From Chloroflexota bacterium (GTDB lineage: Bacteria; Chloroflexota; Anaerolineae; J036; Brachytrichaceae), in the NCBI GenBank assembly GCA_025354985.1, contig JANXLU010000049.1:62001-126000 (forward strand): 64,000 nt of DNA, given 5' to 3'. Shown here in pieces: positions 9,159-17,387 of this stretch. Numbering within the stretch: the stretch's first letter is position 1; each line of letters opens with the position of its first letter. Made by a program: the position numbers and the translations under genes. Under the pieces are notes generated by a model. The model saw nothing but the letters and a program-made list of their open reading frames with translations, did no database searches and was not told where the DNA came from.

Positions 9159-10538
9159 ATGCGATCACTTGCGTTTAAGCTCACGCTCGCGTTCCTCGGC
9201 ATTGGCGTGCTGGGCGTCACAATTTTCGCGTTGCTCGTGGGTGCACGCACACGAAACGAATTTGATCGGTTTCTTTCCGGTCGCGACCAGACGGTGTTAA
9301 TCGAGGCGCTGTCAAATTATCGCGGTTCACGAACCAGTTGGGCGGGGGTGGGCACGATGTTGCGGAACACGCCCCCACTGGATTTCTACAGCAGGGACAT
9401 CGTAATTCTGGACGAAACACGCACCGTCGTCCTGGGCAACCGCGTGGTTCCAATCGGTCAACGCTTGGGATCGGATGGGGCCGGTGGTCTGCAGACCCTG
9501 GCGATTCCGGTCCCCGGTTCTTCGGCGGAAAATCTCGGCTACATCCTCCTCCTTCCCCGCGGCGAGGGCCCGGAACCACCCCCGGGGAGACCCCAAACCG
9601 ACCAGGCATTTATTGATCGCATCGGTGTTGCGGCCCTGACCAGCGCGGCAATCACCGCGCTCCTCGCCTTGGCGGTTGGGTGGTTGCTGGCGCGCACACT
9701 AACGCGTTCGCTTACCGAACTGACCCATGCGACACACGCCATGGCGGGCGGCGCATTGAACCAGCAAGTGAACGTACGGACGCGCGACGAAGTAGGATTG
9801 CTCGCCGCTTCGTTTAACAAGATGAGCACCGACCTGGCGCGCGCCAGCCACTTGCGCAGGCAAATGACGGCCGACCTGGCCCACGATTTGCGCACGCCAC
9901 TGAGCATCCTGCGCGGCTACACCGAAGGGCTGCAACAGAAGAAAATCACAGCCACGCCGGCAATTTATGAGGTGATGAATGGCGAGGTACAGCACCTGTC
10001 TCGCATGGTGGAGGATTTGCGCATTCTGTCCCTGGCTGATGCGGGGGAACTGACGCTAAATAAGCGCAAGGTCGATCCCAAAGCCCTGCTCGAGCGAACG
10101 GCGCTTGCCCAATTATTTGCGGCGGAACAACACGGGCTCAGCCTTGAGGTGAACGCGCCGGAAACCCTGCCATCAATCTTGGTTGATACGGATCGAATAA
10201 ATCAAGTTCTGGGCAACTTGGTGACGAATGCGCTGGCGCACACGACCCATGGTGGCATTGTGCTCTCAGCGCGGGCGGACGCGGATGCGGTGTCGCTTGT
10301 GGTTCAAGACACCGGGAGCGGCATCGCACCGGATCAGGTGCCATTCCTGTTTGATCGGTTCTATCGCGGTGATGCGGCGCGCCAGCGCGGTGACAATACC
10401 TCGTCCGGGCTGGGGCTGGCCATCGTCAAGGCTCTGGTTGAGGCCCACGGCGGCACGATCGGCGTGACCTCGGAGTTGCAACATGGAACCACGTTCACAA
10501 TCCGGTTCCCGCTGGGCGGCGTCGGCGCCCGCCCGTGA
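9159..10538 (+). CDS. Sensor histidine kinase (BaeS-like, HAMP domain)
   Basis: 459 residues. TM1 lies at about 7-29, a periplasmic-type sensor region at 30-150 (including a Pro-rich PEPPPGRPQ loop), and TM2 at about 160-183. A HAMP linker follows (LARTLTRSLTELTHAT to SFNKMSTDL). The dimerisation domain has the phospho-acceptor His at about 242 in DLAHDLRTPL. The ATPase domain has the N box (LGNLVTNALAH), DTGSGIAPDQ, FDRFYRGD and SGLGLAIVKAL. The gene directly follows its response regulator with an 8-bp gap, so they are cognates. Its stimulus is unknown; the operon context suggests a membrane or redox signal. Confidence 0.93.
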   Translation: MRSLAFKLTLAFLGIGVLGVTIFALLVGARTRNEFDRFLSGRDQTVLIEALSNYRGSRTSWAGVGTMLRNTPPLDFYSRDIVILDETRTVVLGNRVVPIGQRLGSDGAGGLQTLAIPVPGSSAENLGYILLLPRGEGPEPPPGRPQTDQAFIDRIGVAALTSAAITALLALAVGWLLARTLTRSLTELTHATHAMAGGALNQQVNVRTRDEVGLLAASFNKMSTDLARASHLRRQMTADLAHDLRTPLSILRGYTEGLQQKKITATPAIYEVMNGEVQHLSRMVEDLRILSLADAGELTLNKRKVDPKALLERTALAQLFAAEQHGLSLEVNAPETLPSILVDTDRINQVLGNLVTNALAHTTHGGIVLSARADADAVSLVVQDTGSGIAPDQVPFLFDRFYRGDAARQRGDNTSSGLGLAIVKALVEAHGGTIGVTSELQHGTTFTIRFPLGGVGARP

Positions 10539-10565
10539 TTCCGCGCGGCGGGTGATAATTCATTC

Positions 10566-11177
10566 ATGCAACTAACGCCGCCACCCGAGCGCGGTCTTGG
10601 CACCAGTGTTAACGAGCCCTTGCCAGCGATCGATTTTGCGCCACTGCGCAGGCGATTGCGAACCATCGTCCAGGGTGCGCTGATGATGTTCATGGTTGTC
10701 GGCCTTTGGCAGTTGACGTTTGTCGACGGGGTTCCGGACGGCAGCAGTATGGCGCCGGCGGTCGCGCCCGATCAGCGAATTCTTGCCAGCCGGCTCACCT
10801 ATGTCGTTTCTGCGCCAAAACGCAACGAAATGGCGGTGGTGCGCAACATGCGCACTTCAACGACCGCACTCAATCGCGTAATTGGTTTGCCCGGTGACAC
10901 CGTGGAACTGCGCGGGCTACAAACCGTGATCAACGGTCAGCTTGTCGGCGATCCAGCCCTGGCATTTTTGGCGGGCAGTGCCACTGGAGCAGCGGGACGC
11001 GATCAGATATTTGTACTTAAGGCCGATGAATATTTTGTCACCCTGGACAATTTGCCGTTAAATGCCACATCCGCAAGTTTGCGCGCAAACGGCCTTGTCA
11101 GCACAACCAACGTGGTTGGGCGCGCCTGGTTGAGTTACTGGCCGCCCGACGCCATCGGCCTGGTCAAATCACCATGA
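10566..11177 (+). CDS. Signal-peptidase-I-like protein lacking the catalytic lysine
   Basis: 203 residues with one N-terminal membrane helix (about 32-50). Box B (PDGSSMAPAV) contains the nucleophile Ser61, box C (RNEMAVVRN) is recognisable, and box D reads LNRVIGLPGD. In S26A signal peptidases box D is K-R-x-x-G-L-P-G-D and the Lys is the general base. Here that position is Asn103, encoded AAT. The rest of the fold looks intact, including a second strand region NLPLNATS. The protein is therefore probably inactive, altered in mechanism or a specialised partner. It ends in an ATGA overlap with the Uma2-like gene and follows the kinase by 27 bp. Confidence 0.8.
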   Translation: MQLTPPPERGLGTSVNEPLPAIDFAPLRRRLRTIVQGALMMFMVVGLWQLTFVDGVPDGSSMAPAVAPDQRILASRLTYVVSAPKRNEMAVVRNMRTSTTALNRVIGLPGDTVELRGLQTVINGQLVGDPALAFLAGSATGAAGRDQIFVLKADEYFVTLDNLPLNATSASLRANGLVSTTNVVGRAWLSYWPPDAIGLVKSP

Positions 11178-11677
11178 GTCATGACGTTCTGGTCGCTAAG
11201 CACCAGGCTTGGTGCACAACGCTGTTGTCGGTTATCACCGATGCATATAAGCTCGGAGCGGTGATTGGTGCGGCACCGCTCGTTTTGCCTGATCGTTCCA
11301 CCATTTTCGCACACGTGCTGTTTGTGCCCGGCGAGCTGAGCAAAATTGTGCGACGCGATGACATTCGTCCCGCCGAGTTTGGGCCCGCATTGGTCGTTGA
11401 CATCGTGACCGGTGCAATCCCGGAGGCCGCACGAAGCCTGCGCCTGGCGAGCTTTGGCGCGGCACATGTCTTGGAAGTATGGCAGATTGATGCAGAGCGA
11501 AACAGCGCGCAATTTTTTCAAGCCCGCGCGGACTGGGGTTACGACCTGGTGCAACCAGACAAATCAGGAATCTATTTCTCCGCCGCCGCTGAGGAGCTGG
11601 CCTTCCCCGCCACGTGGTTTCGCCAGCAACCCAGTTTATTTGACATTATGGCCTGGTGGGGCATGATCGACGACTAG
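11174..11677 (+). CDS. Uma2-family (DUF820) putative nuclease-like protein
   Basis: 167 residues with the PD-(D/E)XK-related layout of Uma2 proteins: LPDRSTIFAHVLFV, then GPALVVDIVTGAI in place of the usual PDLVVEV, then HVLEVWQID matching the EYWlvD strand. The start overlaps the previous stop as ATGA. Uma2 proteins are very abundant in Chloroflexota and Cyanobacteria and are mostly of unknown role; nuclease activity is a fold-based prediction. The expected acidic/Lys catalytic set is only partly visible, so activity is doubtful. Confidence 0.65.
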   Translation: MSHDVLVAKHQAWCTTLLSVITDAYKLGAVIGAAPLVLPDRSTIFAHVLFVPGELSKIVRRDDIRPAEFGPALVVDIVTGAIPEAARSLRLASFGAAHVLEVWQIDAERNSAQFFQARADWGYDLVQPDKSGIYFSAAAEELAFPATWFRQQPSLFDIMAWWGMIDD

Positions 11678-11786
11678 GTTGTAACAAAATAAGAATTGAT
11701 TTAGAATTGAGTTGCACACACCTTAGTATTTAAGTAGCGCCATTGGCTATTGTTGTGTCAATGGTGCCAAAAAGCGCGTTGTCACC

Positions 11787-12191
11787 ATGGCCGATCTCGT
11801 AGGAATTGATTCGATCTCGCAAGATAATTTGGTACGCTTGCGGTCCGCAGGCGTCCATAGCACCGATATCTTGTTAAAGAAGTGCGCCACCCCGGAGCAG
11901 CGTGCCGCGGTTGCCCAAACCTTTGGATTTGACATCGACTTGCTCACCAAATGGGTGCACATTGCTGATTTGTTTCGCATCCATGGCGCCGGGACGCAAT
12001 ATGTGCGGTTGATTATTGCAAGCGGGATCGATTCAACCGCCTCGCTGGCACATGTTTCACCCGAGGCACTGCTGGAAAAAATGGCGGTGGCCAACGGTGA
12101 CCGAAAACTGGTGCGTCAATTACCGCGCTTGTCCACCGTCACGGAATGGATAAATACTACGAAGGGCATGGCACGACGCGTCATTGTTTAA
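11787..12191 (+). CDS. DUF4332 helix-hairpin-helix protein
   Basis: 134 residues, cytosolic and all-helical in appearance. Two tandem helix-hairpin-helix-like units can be traced: one from IDSISQDNLVRLRSAGVHST and a second from LFRIHGAGTQYVRLIIASGI, followed by STASLAHVSPEALLEKM. This is the pattern of DUF4332 proteins, which resemble the DNA-binding or protein-binding HhH tandem of RNA-polymerase alpha tails and ligases. Its biological role is not known. It stands alone, with 109 bp before and 137 bp after it and no obvious operon partners. Confidence 0.8.
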   Translation: MADLVGIDSISQDNLVRLRSAGVHSTDILLKKCATPEQRAAVAQTFGFDIDLLTKWVHIADLFRIHGAGTQYVRLIIASGIDSTASLAHVSPEALLEKMAVANGDRKLVRQLPRLSTVTEWINTTKGMARRVIV

Positions 12192-12328
12192 GTGTTGTCG
12201 GCGTGCCGGTCTTCGTGCAAATAATCCACTTGCGACAACCGGCGCGACGGGTCAATAATTGCCCCTGGCATCCGCATCTATTGCGTGTTGCGAGAATGTA
12301 ACCTCGGGTCGGTACAATCCACGCTACT

Positions 12329-13450
12329 GTGCTGTTTGAAACGCAGGCTGTCCACGTTGGTCGCGCACCCGATCCGGTTTCAGGCGCCGTGGCGCCACCG
12401 CTGGTGTTGAGCACCACCTTTGCGCGCGACGGCGACTACGCGCCTCCGGCAAGTGGCGACATTTATGGCCGAACCGGCAATCCAAATCGACGTGATTTGG
12501 AATCTCTACTCGCAGCCCTCGAGGGCGGTGTCGCGGCGCTGTGTTTTTCCAGCGGCCAGGCCGTAACGCAGAGCGTGTTGCAAGCACTGAATCCGGGCGA
12601 CCATGTCTTGTTCCCACGTGACGTGTATCACGGAACGCGGAATCTTCTGACCCAACAATTCGAGCGTTGGGGGCTGAGTGCAAGTTTTGTCGACATGGAC
12701 GACAGCCTCATCGTCGAGCAGGCCTTTCGGCCAAACACGCGGCTGTTGTGGCTGGAGACGCCCAGTAATCCCAGCCTGAAAATTTCCGACATATCTGCGC
12801 TTGCCAGCCTGAGCCATGCGCACGGTGTGCTGTGCATCGTTGACAATACTTGGGCTACGCCTGTTTGGCAACGCCCGCTTGCACTAGGCGCCGATCTCGT
12901 AGTCCATAGCTCTACAAAGTATTTTGGCGGTCACAGCGATGTGACGAGTGGCGCGATTGTCGCGGCACACTCGTCGCCGTTCCTGGATCGTTTGCGTGCC
13001 ATCCAAAACCTTGGCGGTGCAGTGCCATCACCCTTTGATTGCTGGTTGCTGCTGCGTAGCACCCCCTCACTCGCGGTGCGCGTGCGTGCGCAGACCAAAA
13101 GTGCCGGGCAAATCGCTCACTACCTGCACACGCATCCGAATGTGGCGGTCGTGCACTATCCCGGGCTTGAATCTCATCCCGGCTACGCCGTTGCAAAACG
13201 GCAAATGAGTGGTTTTGGCGCCATGCTGAGTTTTGAAGTGACGGGTGGTGAATCCCACGCGGCCAGGGTTGCCAGGGCCGTCGCGCTATTCATCCGCGCC
13301 ACCAGTTTGGGTGGCTACGAAAGCCTCATAGAGCATCGCGCTTTGGTGGAGGGACCGCAATCGGCGACGCCGCGTGCGCTTTTGCGCTGTTCCATCGGCC
13401 TGGAACACGTGGATGACCTAATTGAAGATCTGGCCCACGCACTGGTTTAG
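12329..13450 (+). CDS. Cys/Met-metabolism PLP-dependent enzyme (cystathionine gamma-synthase/lyase type)
   Basis: 373 residues from a GTG start (LFETQAVHVG). The family signatures are present: a PLP-phosphate region near CFSSGQAVTQSVL, LLWLETPSNPSLKI and VDNTWATPVWQRP, and the Schiff-base Lys197 in HSSTKYFGGHSDVTSG. The tail SLGGYESLIEHR and LRCSIGLE matches the C-terminal region that contacts substrate. It handles sulfur amino acids through cystathionine or methionine; synthase, beta-lyase and gamma-lyase cannot be separated by eye. The next gene starts 6 bp downstream, so co-transcription is likely. It is slightly short for the family (about 380-400). Confidence 0.88.
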   Translation: MLFETQAVHVGRAPDPVSGAVAPPLVLSTTFARDGDYAPPASGDIYGRTGNPNRRDLESLLAALEGGVAALCFSSGQAVTQSVLQALNPGDHVLFPRDVYHGTRNLLTQQFERWGLSASFVDMDDSLIVEQAFRPNTRLLWLETPSNPSLKISDISALASLSHAHGVLCIVDNTWATPVWQRPLALGADLVVHSSTKYFGGHSDVTSGAIVAAHSSPFLDRLRAIQNLGGAVPSPFDCWLLLRSTPSLAVRVRAQTKSAGQIAHYLHTHPNVAVVHYPGLESHPGYAVAKRQMSGFGAMLSFEVTGGESHAARVARAVALFIRATSLGGYESLIEHRALVEGPQSATPRALLRCSIGLEHVDDLIEDLAHALV

Positions 13451-13456
13451 CAAGAT

Positions 13457-14647
13457 ATGCGTCGAATAACTCCCCGCCTTGTAGGTGTTGTACTGGTCAC
13501 GGTTGCGCTCGTTTGTTGCGCTGGCTTGGTATTGACCCTGGCACTTGTTCCCAGTGCGGGCCCGGTTGGCGCGGACATGCTGCGCAAGGTCGCGGGTGAT
13601 GCTTTCGTGGCCCGGCTGGAATCCGCCGTGTATACGACACGCGACAAAATCGACCAAGAGGAATTCGCACTGGGGATCAAGCAGGAATCCGCACCATGGG
13701 AAGTTGAGCCAACGCCAAAACTTCAACCCACGGTTACTCCGTTCCCAGTGCACGAGCCGGTTGCGGGTCAGACGGCGGTGCCGCAACCTACGCAGCCACC
13801 GCCCGAATTTCGGCTGGAGTCCCTAAAGCCTTTTACAAAGAAGGCGGGGGAAGGCATATGGCAGCCCTACATTTTTGATGCGGCGGGACGCACTGTGGCC
13901 TACCGGACGTTTTTGTCGCCCGATCCCGTGCGCCCCTATGTGAGCATGGGGCTTGTGGCGTTTGACCTGCGAGCGGCCCGACTGGAGTTTGTGCTGGGCA
14001 CGCAGGAGCCCGTCAATCACAACAATGCGCCCATCCCAGCGCGAACCGGAAAAATACCTGACCTGGACGTCAAGCCGGGCAAACTCCTTGCAGTGTTTAA
14101 TGGCGGCTTCAAAACTCAGCACGGAAACTTTGGTGTTGGCGTCAATTCAAACACGCTGGTTCCCGCGCGTGATGGCTTTATGACCGTAGGCCAGCCCAAA
14201 TCTGGTTCACTAAAGATGGGAGCTTGGAGTTCCACCCTTGCGGGCACTGAGTGGAAATGGTGGCGACAAAACGGGCCGCCCATTATTCAATCCGGGCAAA
14301 TAAATCCCCTTACCGAAAACAACGCCGCTGGAAACTGGGGGGCCGCGTTGGACGGAAGCGTGGCGGTTTGGCGCAGCGCGATGGCTACCAACAAGGATTC
14401 AAGTGTGCTCTTCTATGCCGCGGGTGACTCATTGCTGGTCAGCACCATGGCGCGCGCCCTAATTACGGCTGGTGCGCAGGATGCCATGCAATTGGACATC
14501 AACAATTTCTGGGTGCACTTCGACGCAATCAAGGCGGATGGCGACAAGCTGGCAACCGAACCATTGTTTGACGGGATGAAGGTGCAGGATGATCGGCGCT
14601 ATTTGAACGGTTACACCCGCGATTATTTCTACGTGGTTAGCAAATAG
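13457..14647 (+). CDS. Exported phosphodiester-glycosidase (NAGPA) domain protein
   Basis: 396 residues. An N-terminal hydrophobic signal or anchor lies at about 7-33, then a Pro/Thr/Gln-rich linker (about 75-120). A domain from about 140 to the end follows, with FNGGFKTQHGNFGVGVNS, FMTVGQPKSG, AALDGSVAVW and MQLDINNFWVHF. These match the phosphodiester glycosidase family (N-acetylglucosamine-1-phosphodiester alpha-N-acetylglucosaminidase-like), which removes sugars from phosphodiester-linked glycans. A cell-surface glycan substrate is likely but unproven. It starts 6 bp after the PLP enzyme and converges with a phosphoesterase gene. Confidence 0.85.
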   Translation: MRRITPRLVGVVLVTVALVCCAGLVLTLALVPSAGPVGADMLRKVAGDAFVARLESAVYTTRDKIDQEEFALGIKQESAPWEVEPTPKLQPTVTPFPVHEPVAGQTAVPQPTQPPPEFRLESLKPFTKKAGEGIWQPYIFDAAGRTVAYRTFLSPDPVRPYVSMGLVAFDLRAARLEFVLGTQEPVNHNNAPIPARTGKIPDLDVKPGKLLAVFNGGFKTQHGNFGVGVNSNTLVPARDGFMTVGQPKSGSLKMGAWSSTLAGTEWKWWRQNGPPIIQSGQINPLTENNAAGNWGAALDGSVAVWRSAMATNKDSSVLFYAAGDSLLVSTMARALITAGAQDAMQLDINNFWVHFDAIKADGDKLATEPLFDGMKVQDDRRYLNGYTRDYFYVVSK

Positions 14648-14667
14648 CGCCGGTCAACAGTGATCGG

Positions 14668-15498
14668 TTATGGTCGCTGAAGCTGCAGGCGCACGCTTTC
14701 CCTTACGGTCATGGTTCGATCCAAAATGGCCTTTTGATAGGCCTCGGTCCATTCGAACAGCTGTGACCGCCCTTCGCGCAATTCGCGGAGCGTGAGCTCG
14801 GCCATGGGCAATGCAAGATAGCCGCTGGTGGTGTAGTCATGTTCGGTTTGGGCACGGTCGTAATCCACCCGCACGATCCGGCTGTACCAGGCATCGTGCT
14901 GCCAAACCAATTGGGCGTAACTGGCACGGGTGTCGCGGTCAAATGGCATGCCAACGGAACCACAATTTACGACCAACGTATTATCAATACACCGGACAAG
15001 CGGAATGTGCGTATGGCCAACCAGAAGTGTTGAGGGTGGGTTTGGCCCAATCTTCAAACGCATGTCTGCCAGTGGGGTGATTGGCCAGATTGAGTCGCGG
15101 TTGTTGCGCACGGAGGCGTGCACGCACCGCACCTCGGTGCCATCGGGTGCCTGCACGCTAATCTGGTCGGGCCAGACCCGAAAGGGTTCTGGTGATCGAT
15201 ATAGCTGTTCCCATGTCCAATATGAAATCTGATGCAGATCGGCGTGTAACGGATCCGTATGGGCCTCGGGCTTTAGCCAATCCAGCACATAGTCTTCGTG
15301 GTTGCCCTTGATCACTTTCCAGCCCGACGTCGCGACCTTGTCCACCACAAAGTCCAGACACGCCTTGGGTGACGGGCCGCGGTTAATGACATCTCCGGCC
15401 AGAATAACCTCGTCCGGCTGCCATGCAGCGATATGCGCGGCTACCGCCTCAAGGGCGGGATAATTTGCATGAATATCTGCGAGCAGGGCCAGCTTCAT
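14668..15498 (-). CDS. Calcineurin-like metallophosphoesterase
   Basis: 276 residues, no signal peptide. Metal-binding motifs appear in order: ADIHANYPALEAV (D-x-H), LAGDVINRGPSP (GD), KGNHEDYVLDW (GNHE), and LVGHTHIPLV (GHTH). The architecture is that of YfcE-like or Icc-like phosphodiesterases and phosphatases in the cytosol. The substrate cannot be told. It lies alone on the minus strand between the glycosidase and rmlD and is divergent from rmlD with about 50 bp between the starts. Confidence 0.92.
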   Translation of the reverse strand: MKLALLADIHANYPALEAVAAHIAAWQPDEVILAGDVINRGPSPKACLDFVVDKVATSGWKVIKGNHEDYVLDWLKPEAHTDPLHADLHQISYWTWEQLYRSPEPFRVWPDQISVQAPDGTEVRCVHASVRNNRDSIWPITPLADMRLKIGPNPPSTLLVGHTHIPLVRCIDNTLVVNCGSVGMPFDRDTRASYAQLVWQHDAWYSRIVRVDYDRAQTEHDYTTSGYLALPMAELTLRELREGRSQLFEWTEAYQKAILDRTMTVRESVRLQLQRP

Positions 15499-15546
15499 TC
15501 ATTGGACATTGTAACTGGCTGGGGTGCACTTTAGAATTTGCTGTCT

Positions 15547-16440
15547 ATGAAAGTATTGCTGCTGGGTGCAAACAGCCAACTGGGCACCGATCTTGTGCCG
15601 GCGTTGGCAAACCACGATCTGACTGTGACCGCGCGCACACCTGTGGCGCTTGCAAAACACATTGCCTTCCACCAGTTGGATCTGCAAGACACGGATGCGG
15701 TGCGCGAACTCGTGCACGCGGTGGGCCCGGATGTCATCATTAACACCACGGCCTTTCACCGTGTTGATGACATTGAAAAAGACTCCGGGCAGGCGCTGAT
15801 CATGAACGCACGTGTTCCGCACTTTTTGGCACTTGTTTCACGTGAAACAAATTCGTCCCTCGTGCACATCAGCACCGACTATGTTTTTGATGGAGCACAA
15901 AACACACCTTATGGTGAGCATGACCCGGTACACCCGCTAAGCGCCTATGGCGCCAGCAAGGCGGCTGGCGAATTTTTGATTCGCGCCAGCTGGCACAAAC
16001 ACTTTATCGTGCGCAGCACCGGGTTGTATGGACTTGCCGGCGCGAGCGGTAAAGGCGGAAACTTTGTAAACACCATGCTTAAGCTGGCCGAAGCCGGCAA
16101 ACCCATCCGCGTGGTGGCCGACCAGGTGTGCACCCCCACGTTTACGGCCGATCTCGCCCGACAAATCGTCGCATTAATCGAGACATCCGGCTACGGCACA
16201 GTTCACATTACAAACGCCGGGGAGTGCTCTTGGAAGGATTTCGCAGTCGAGATATTCGCCATCTCGCATCTAAACCCGGATTTTGGCGCGACCACCAGCG
16301 CGGCCTTTGCGGCGCCCGCGCGACGGCCCGCATATTCTGTGTTGGCGAACAACGCAACCCGCGTCTTGGGGCTGGCGCCCATGCGCAGCTGGCGGGGAGC
16401 CTTGACGGAATACTTGATGTTGAAAGCCGGCCTCGCGTAG
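15547..16440 (+). CDS. rmlD: dTDP-4-dehydrorhamnose reductase (RmlD/RfbD family)
   Basis: 297 residues from the ATG at 15547; a TTG three codons earlier is a weaker start. It has an NAD(P)-binding motif LLGANSQLGTDL, INTTAFHRVDDIE, HISTDYVFDG and the SDR Tyr/Lys pair in YGASKAAGEFL, with a substrate-side motif RSTGLYG. RmlD reduces dTDP-4-keto-L-rhamnose to dTDP-L-rhamnose, the donor for surface glycans. It is also the donor for EarP, which is encoded in this window at about 48.7 kb. rmlA, rmlB and rmlC are not here. A perfect parS palindrome lies inside the coding sequence at 15834-15849. Confidence 0.88.
   Translation: MKVLLLGANSQLGTDLVPALANHDLTVTARTPVALAKHIAFHQLDLQDTDAVRELVHAVGPDVIINTTAFHRVDDIEKDSGQALIMNARVPHFLALVSRETNSSLVHISTDYVFDGAQNTPYGEHDPVHPLSAYGASKAAGEFLIRASWHKHFIVRSTGLYGLAGASGKGGNFVNTMLKLAEAGKPIRVVADQVCTPTFTADLARQIVALIETSGYGTVHITNAGECSWKDFAVEIFAISHLNPDFGATTSAAFAAPARRPAYSVLANNATRVLGLAPMRSWRGALTEYLMLKAGLA
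15834..15849. other. parS: parS centromere-like site, perfect match
   Basis: The 16-bp palindrome TGTTTCACGTGAAACA matches the parS consensus at every position and extends to 18 bp as a perfect palindrome (15833-15850). It lies inside rmlD. parS is the loading site for ParB/Spo0J in chromosome segregation and is normally clustered around oriC. A 16-base exact palindrome is very unlikely by chance, and a second near-copy lies 1.6 kb away. Confidence 0.88.
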
Positions 16441-16446
16441 GACTGG

Positions 16447-17256
16447 CTACTTCCACCAGTCGGATCGTGACCGCGGATCCATAAACTGCGCGGTATCCCG
16501 GATGGCCACGGTGACCACCGTGCCGCGCGCCGTGCCGACCGGTTGACTGTTGCGCACACCAGGCAGCTGCCCGGCCGTTCGTCGCCCATTTCCGTCGGTT
16601 ACCCCGCGATACGCACTGATCAAACCGGGGTCGACACACAGGTTGCTCATGTAAAACGTGTAGCCGGATGACACGGTATCCTGGCGCGTATAGGTCAAAA
16701 CCAAATTATGCGCGTCGGCAAACAACAGCAGGGCCACGACACCTTGATCCCAGATTGGAATGCCTCTGCCCGGTATCGACAGCGATTCGCCGGGTGTGGT
16801 CGCCAGATCAAGCACGGCCGCCGGCCAATCACTATTCAGACCCGCGCGACTGCCATAGGGCGGTGGACCCGCTTCGTTCCAGTTCCAGTCATAGCGGCGA
16901 TAGGCGGTGACAAACTGAGGCTGTCGGGCAGGCGCAAAGATGGCCTTCATCTGCGGGGCATTGTCATCGTGTGACCCGTTGTAATCCACGGTTTGCAGGG
17001 CCACGTTTGTTTTTGCATAACCCAGCACCTGCAGCCGAAAATCGACGTTGTTATCCGTCAGTCGATTGTCCTTGTAATACGAGTCGATCAATACATTGTG
17101 ATAACTCTGACGTGAGGAGCTCGCGCAGTCATCGCGCACAATCGATGGGATAAAGATCGTGTGCCGCGCCGGAGCCACAGGGCCGGCGGCAGCGGTCGGG
17201 CCTATTTGGAGCGCACCAACCAGAGATAGCATTAGCGCAGGTTTTATCAAATTCAT
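16447..17256 (-). CDS. Secreted protein of unknown function
   Basis: 269 residues from the ATG at 17256. A longer frame upstream runs into the tRNA-Arg gene and is not credible. A signal peptide (about 1-24) ends at PTAAAG, followed at once by ARHTIFIPSIVRDDC. A short IF(I/L)P(S/L)(I/L)V segment of this kind recurs in exported Chloroflexota proteins and resembles the IFLPLV end of the giant protein here. The remainder is rich in Tyr, Asp and Asn with beta-type periodicity (VDYNGSHDDN, YRRYDWNWNEAG) and two Cys (about 42 and 207). No enzyme motif was recognised. It converges with rmlD, 6 bp apart. Confidence 0.7.
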   Translation of the reverse strand: MNLIKPALMLSLVGALQIGPTAAAGPVAPARHTIFIPSIVRDDCASSSRQSYHNVLIDSYYKDNRLTDNNVDFRLQVLGYAKTNVALQTVDYNGSHDDNAPQMKAIFAPARQPQFVTAYRRYDWNWNEAGPPPYGSRAGLNSDWPAAVLDLATTPGESLSIPGRGIPIWDQGVVALLLFADAHNLVLTYTRQDTVSSGYTFYMSNLCVDPGLISAYRGVTDGNGRRTAGQLPGVRNSQPVGTARGTVVTVAIRDTAQFMDPRSRSDWWK

Positions 17257-17313
17257 GGAGCTTTTCAACGGTGGCGGGGAGTAACGTGCTGCCGCAATGA
17301 TGCCAAATATACG

Positions 17314-17387
17314 TGCGCCTCGCAGGATTTGAACCCACAACCCCTTGATCCGAAGTCAAGTGCTCTATCCAGTTGAGCTAGAGGCGC
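17314..17387 (-). tRNA. tRNA-Arg (anticodon UCG)
   Basis: A 74-nt cloverleaf on the minus strand. The acceptor stem GCGCCTC pairs with GAGGCGC and the discriminator is A. The anticodon stem CTTGA/TCAAG encloses the loop CTTCGGA with anticodon TCG, which reads CGA. The T arm contains the invariant GTTCAAATC. CCA is not encoded. It borders the gene-free region that holds the parS and DnaA-box-like sites. Confidence 0.95.

Noticed and set aside
12192-12328. Possible terminator (GTTGTCG ... CGACAAC)
   Set aside because: The arms are about 30 bases apart, only 7 bp long, and no T-run follows.
17257-17340. N-terminal extension of the secreted protein (beginning MWVQILRGAR)
   Set aside because: It reads through the tRNA-Arg gene; such sequences are translated tRNA. 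The signal peptide begins at the ATG at 17256.
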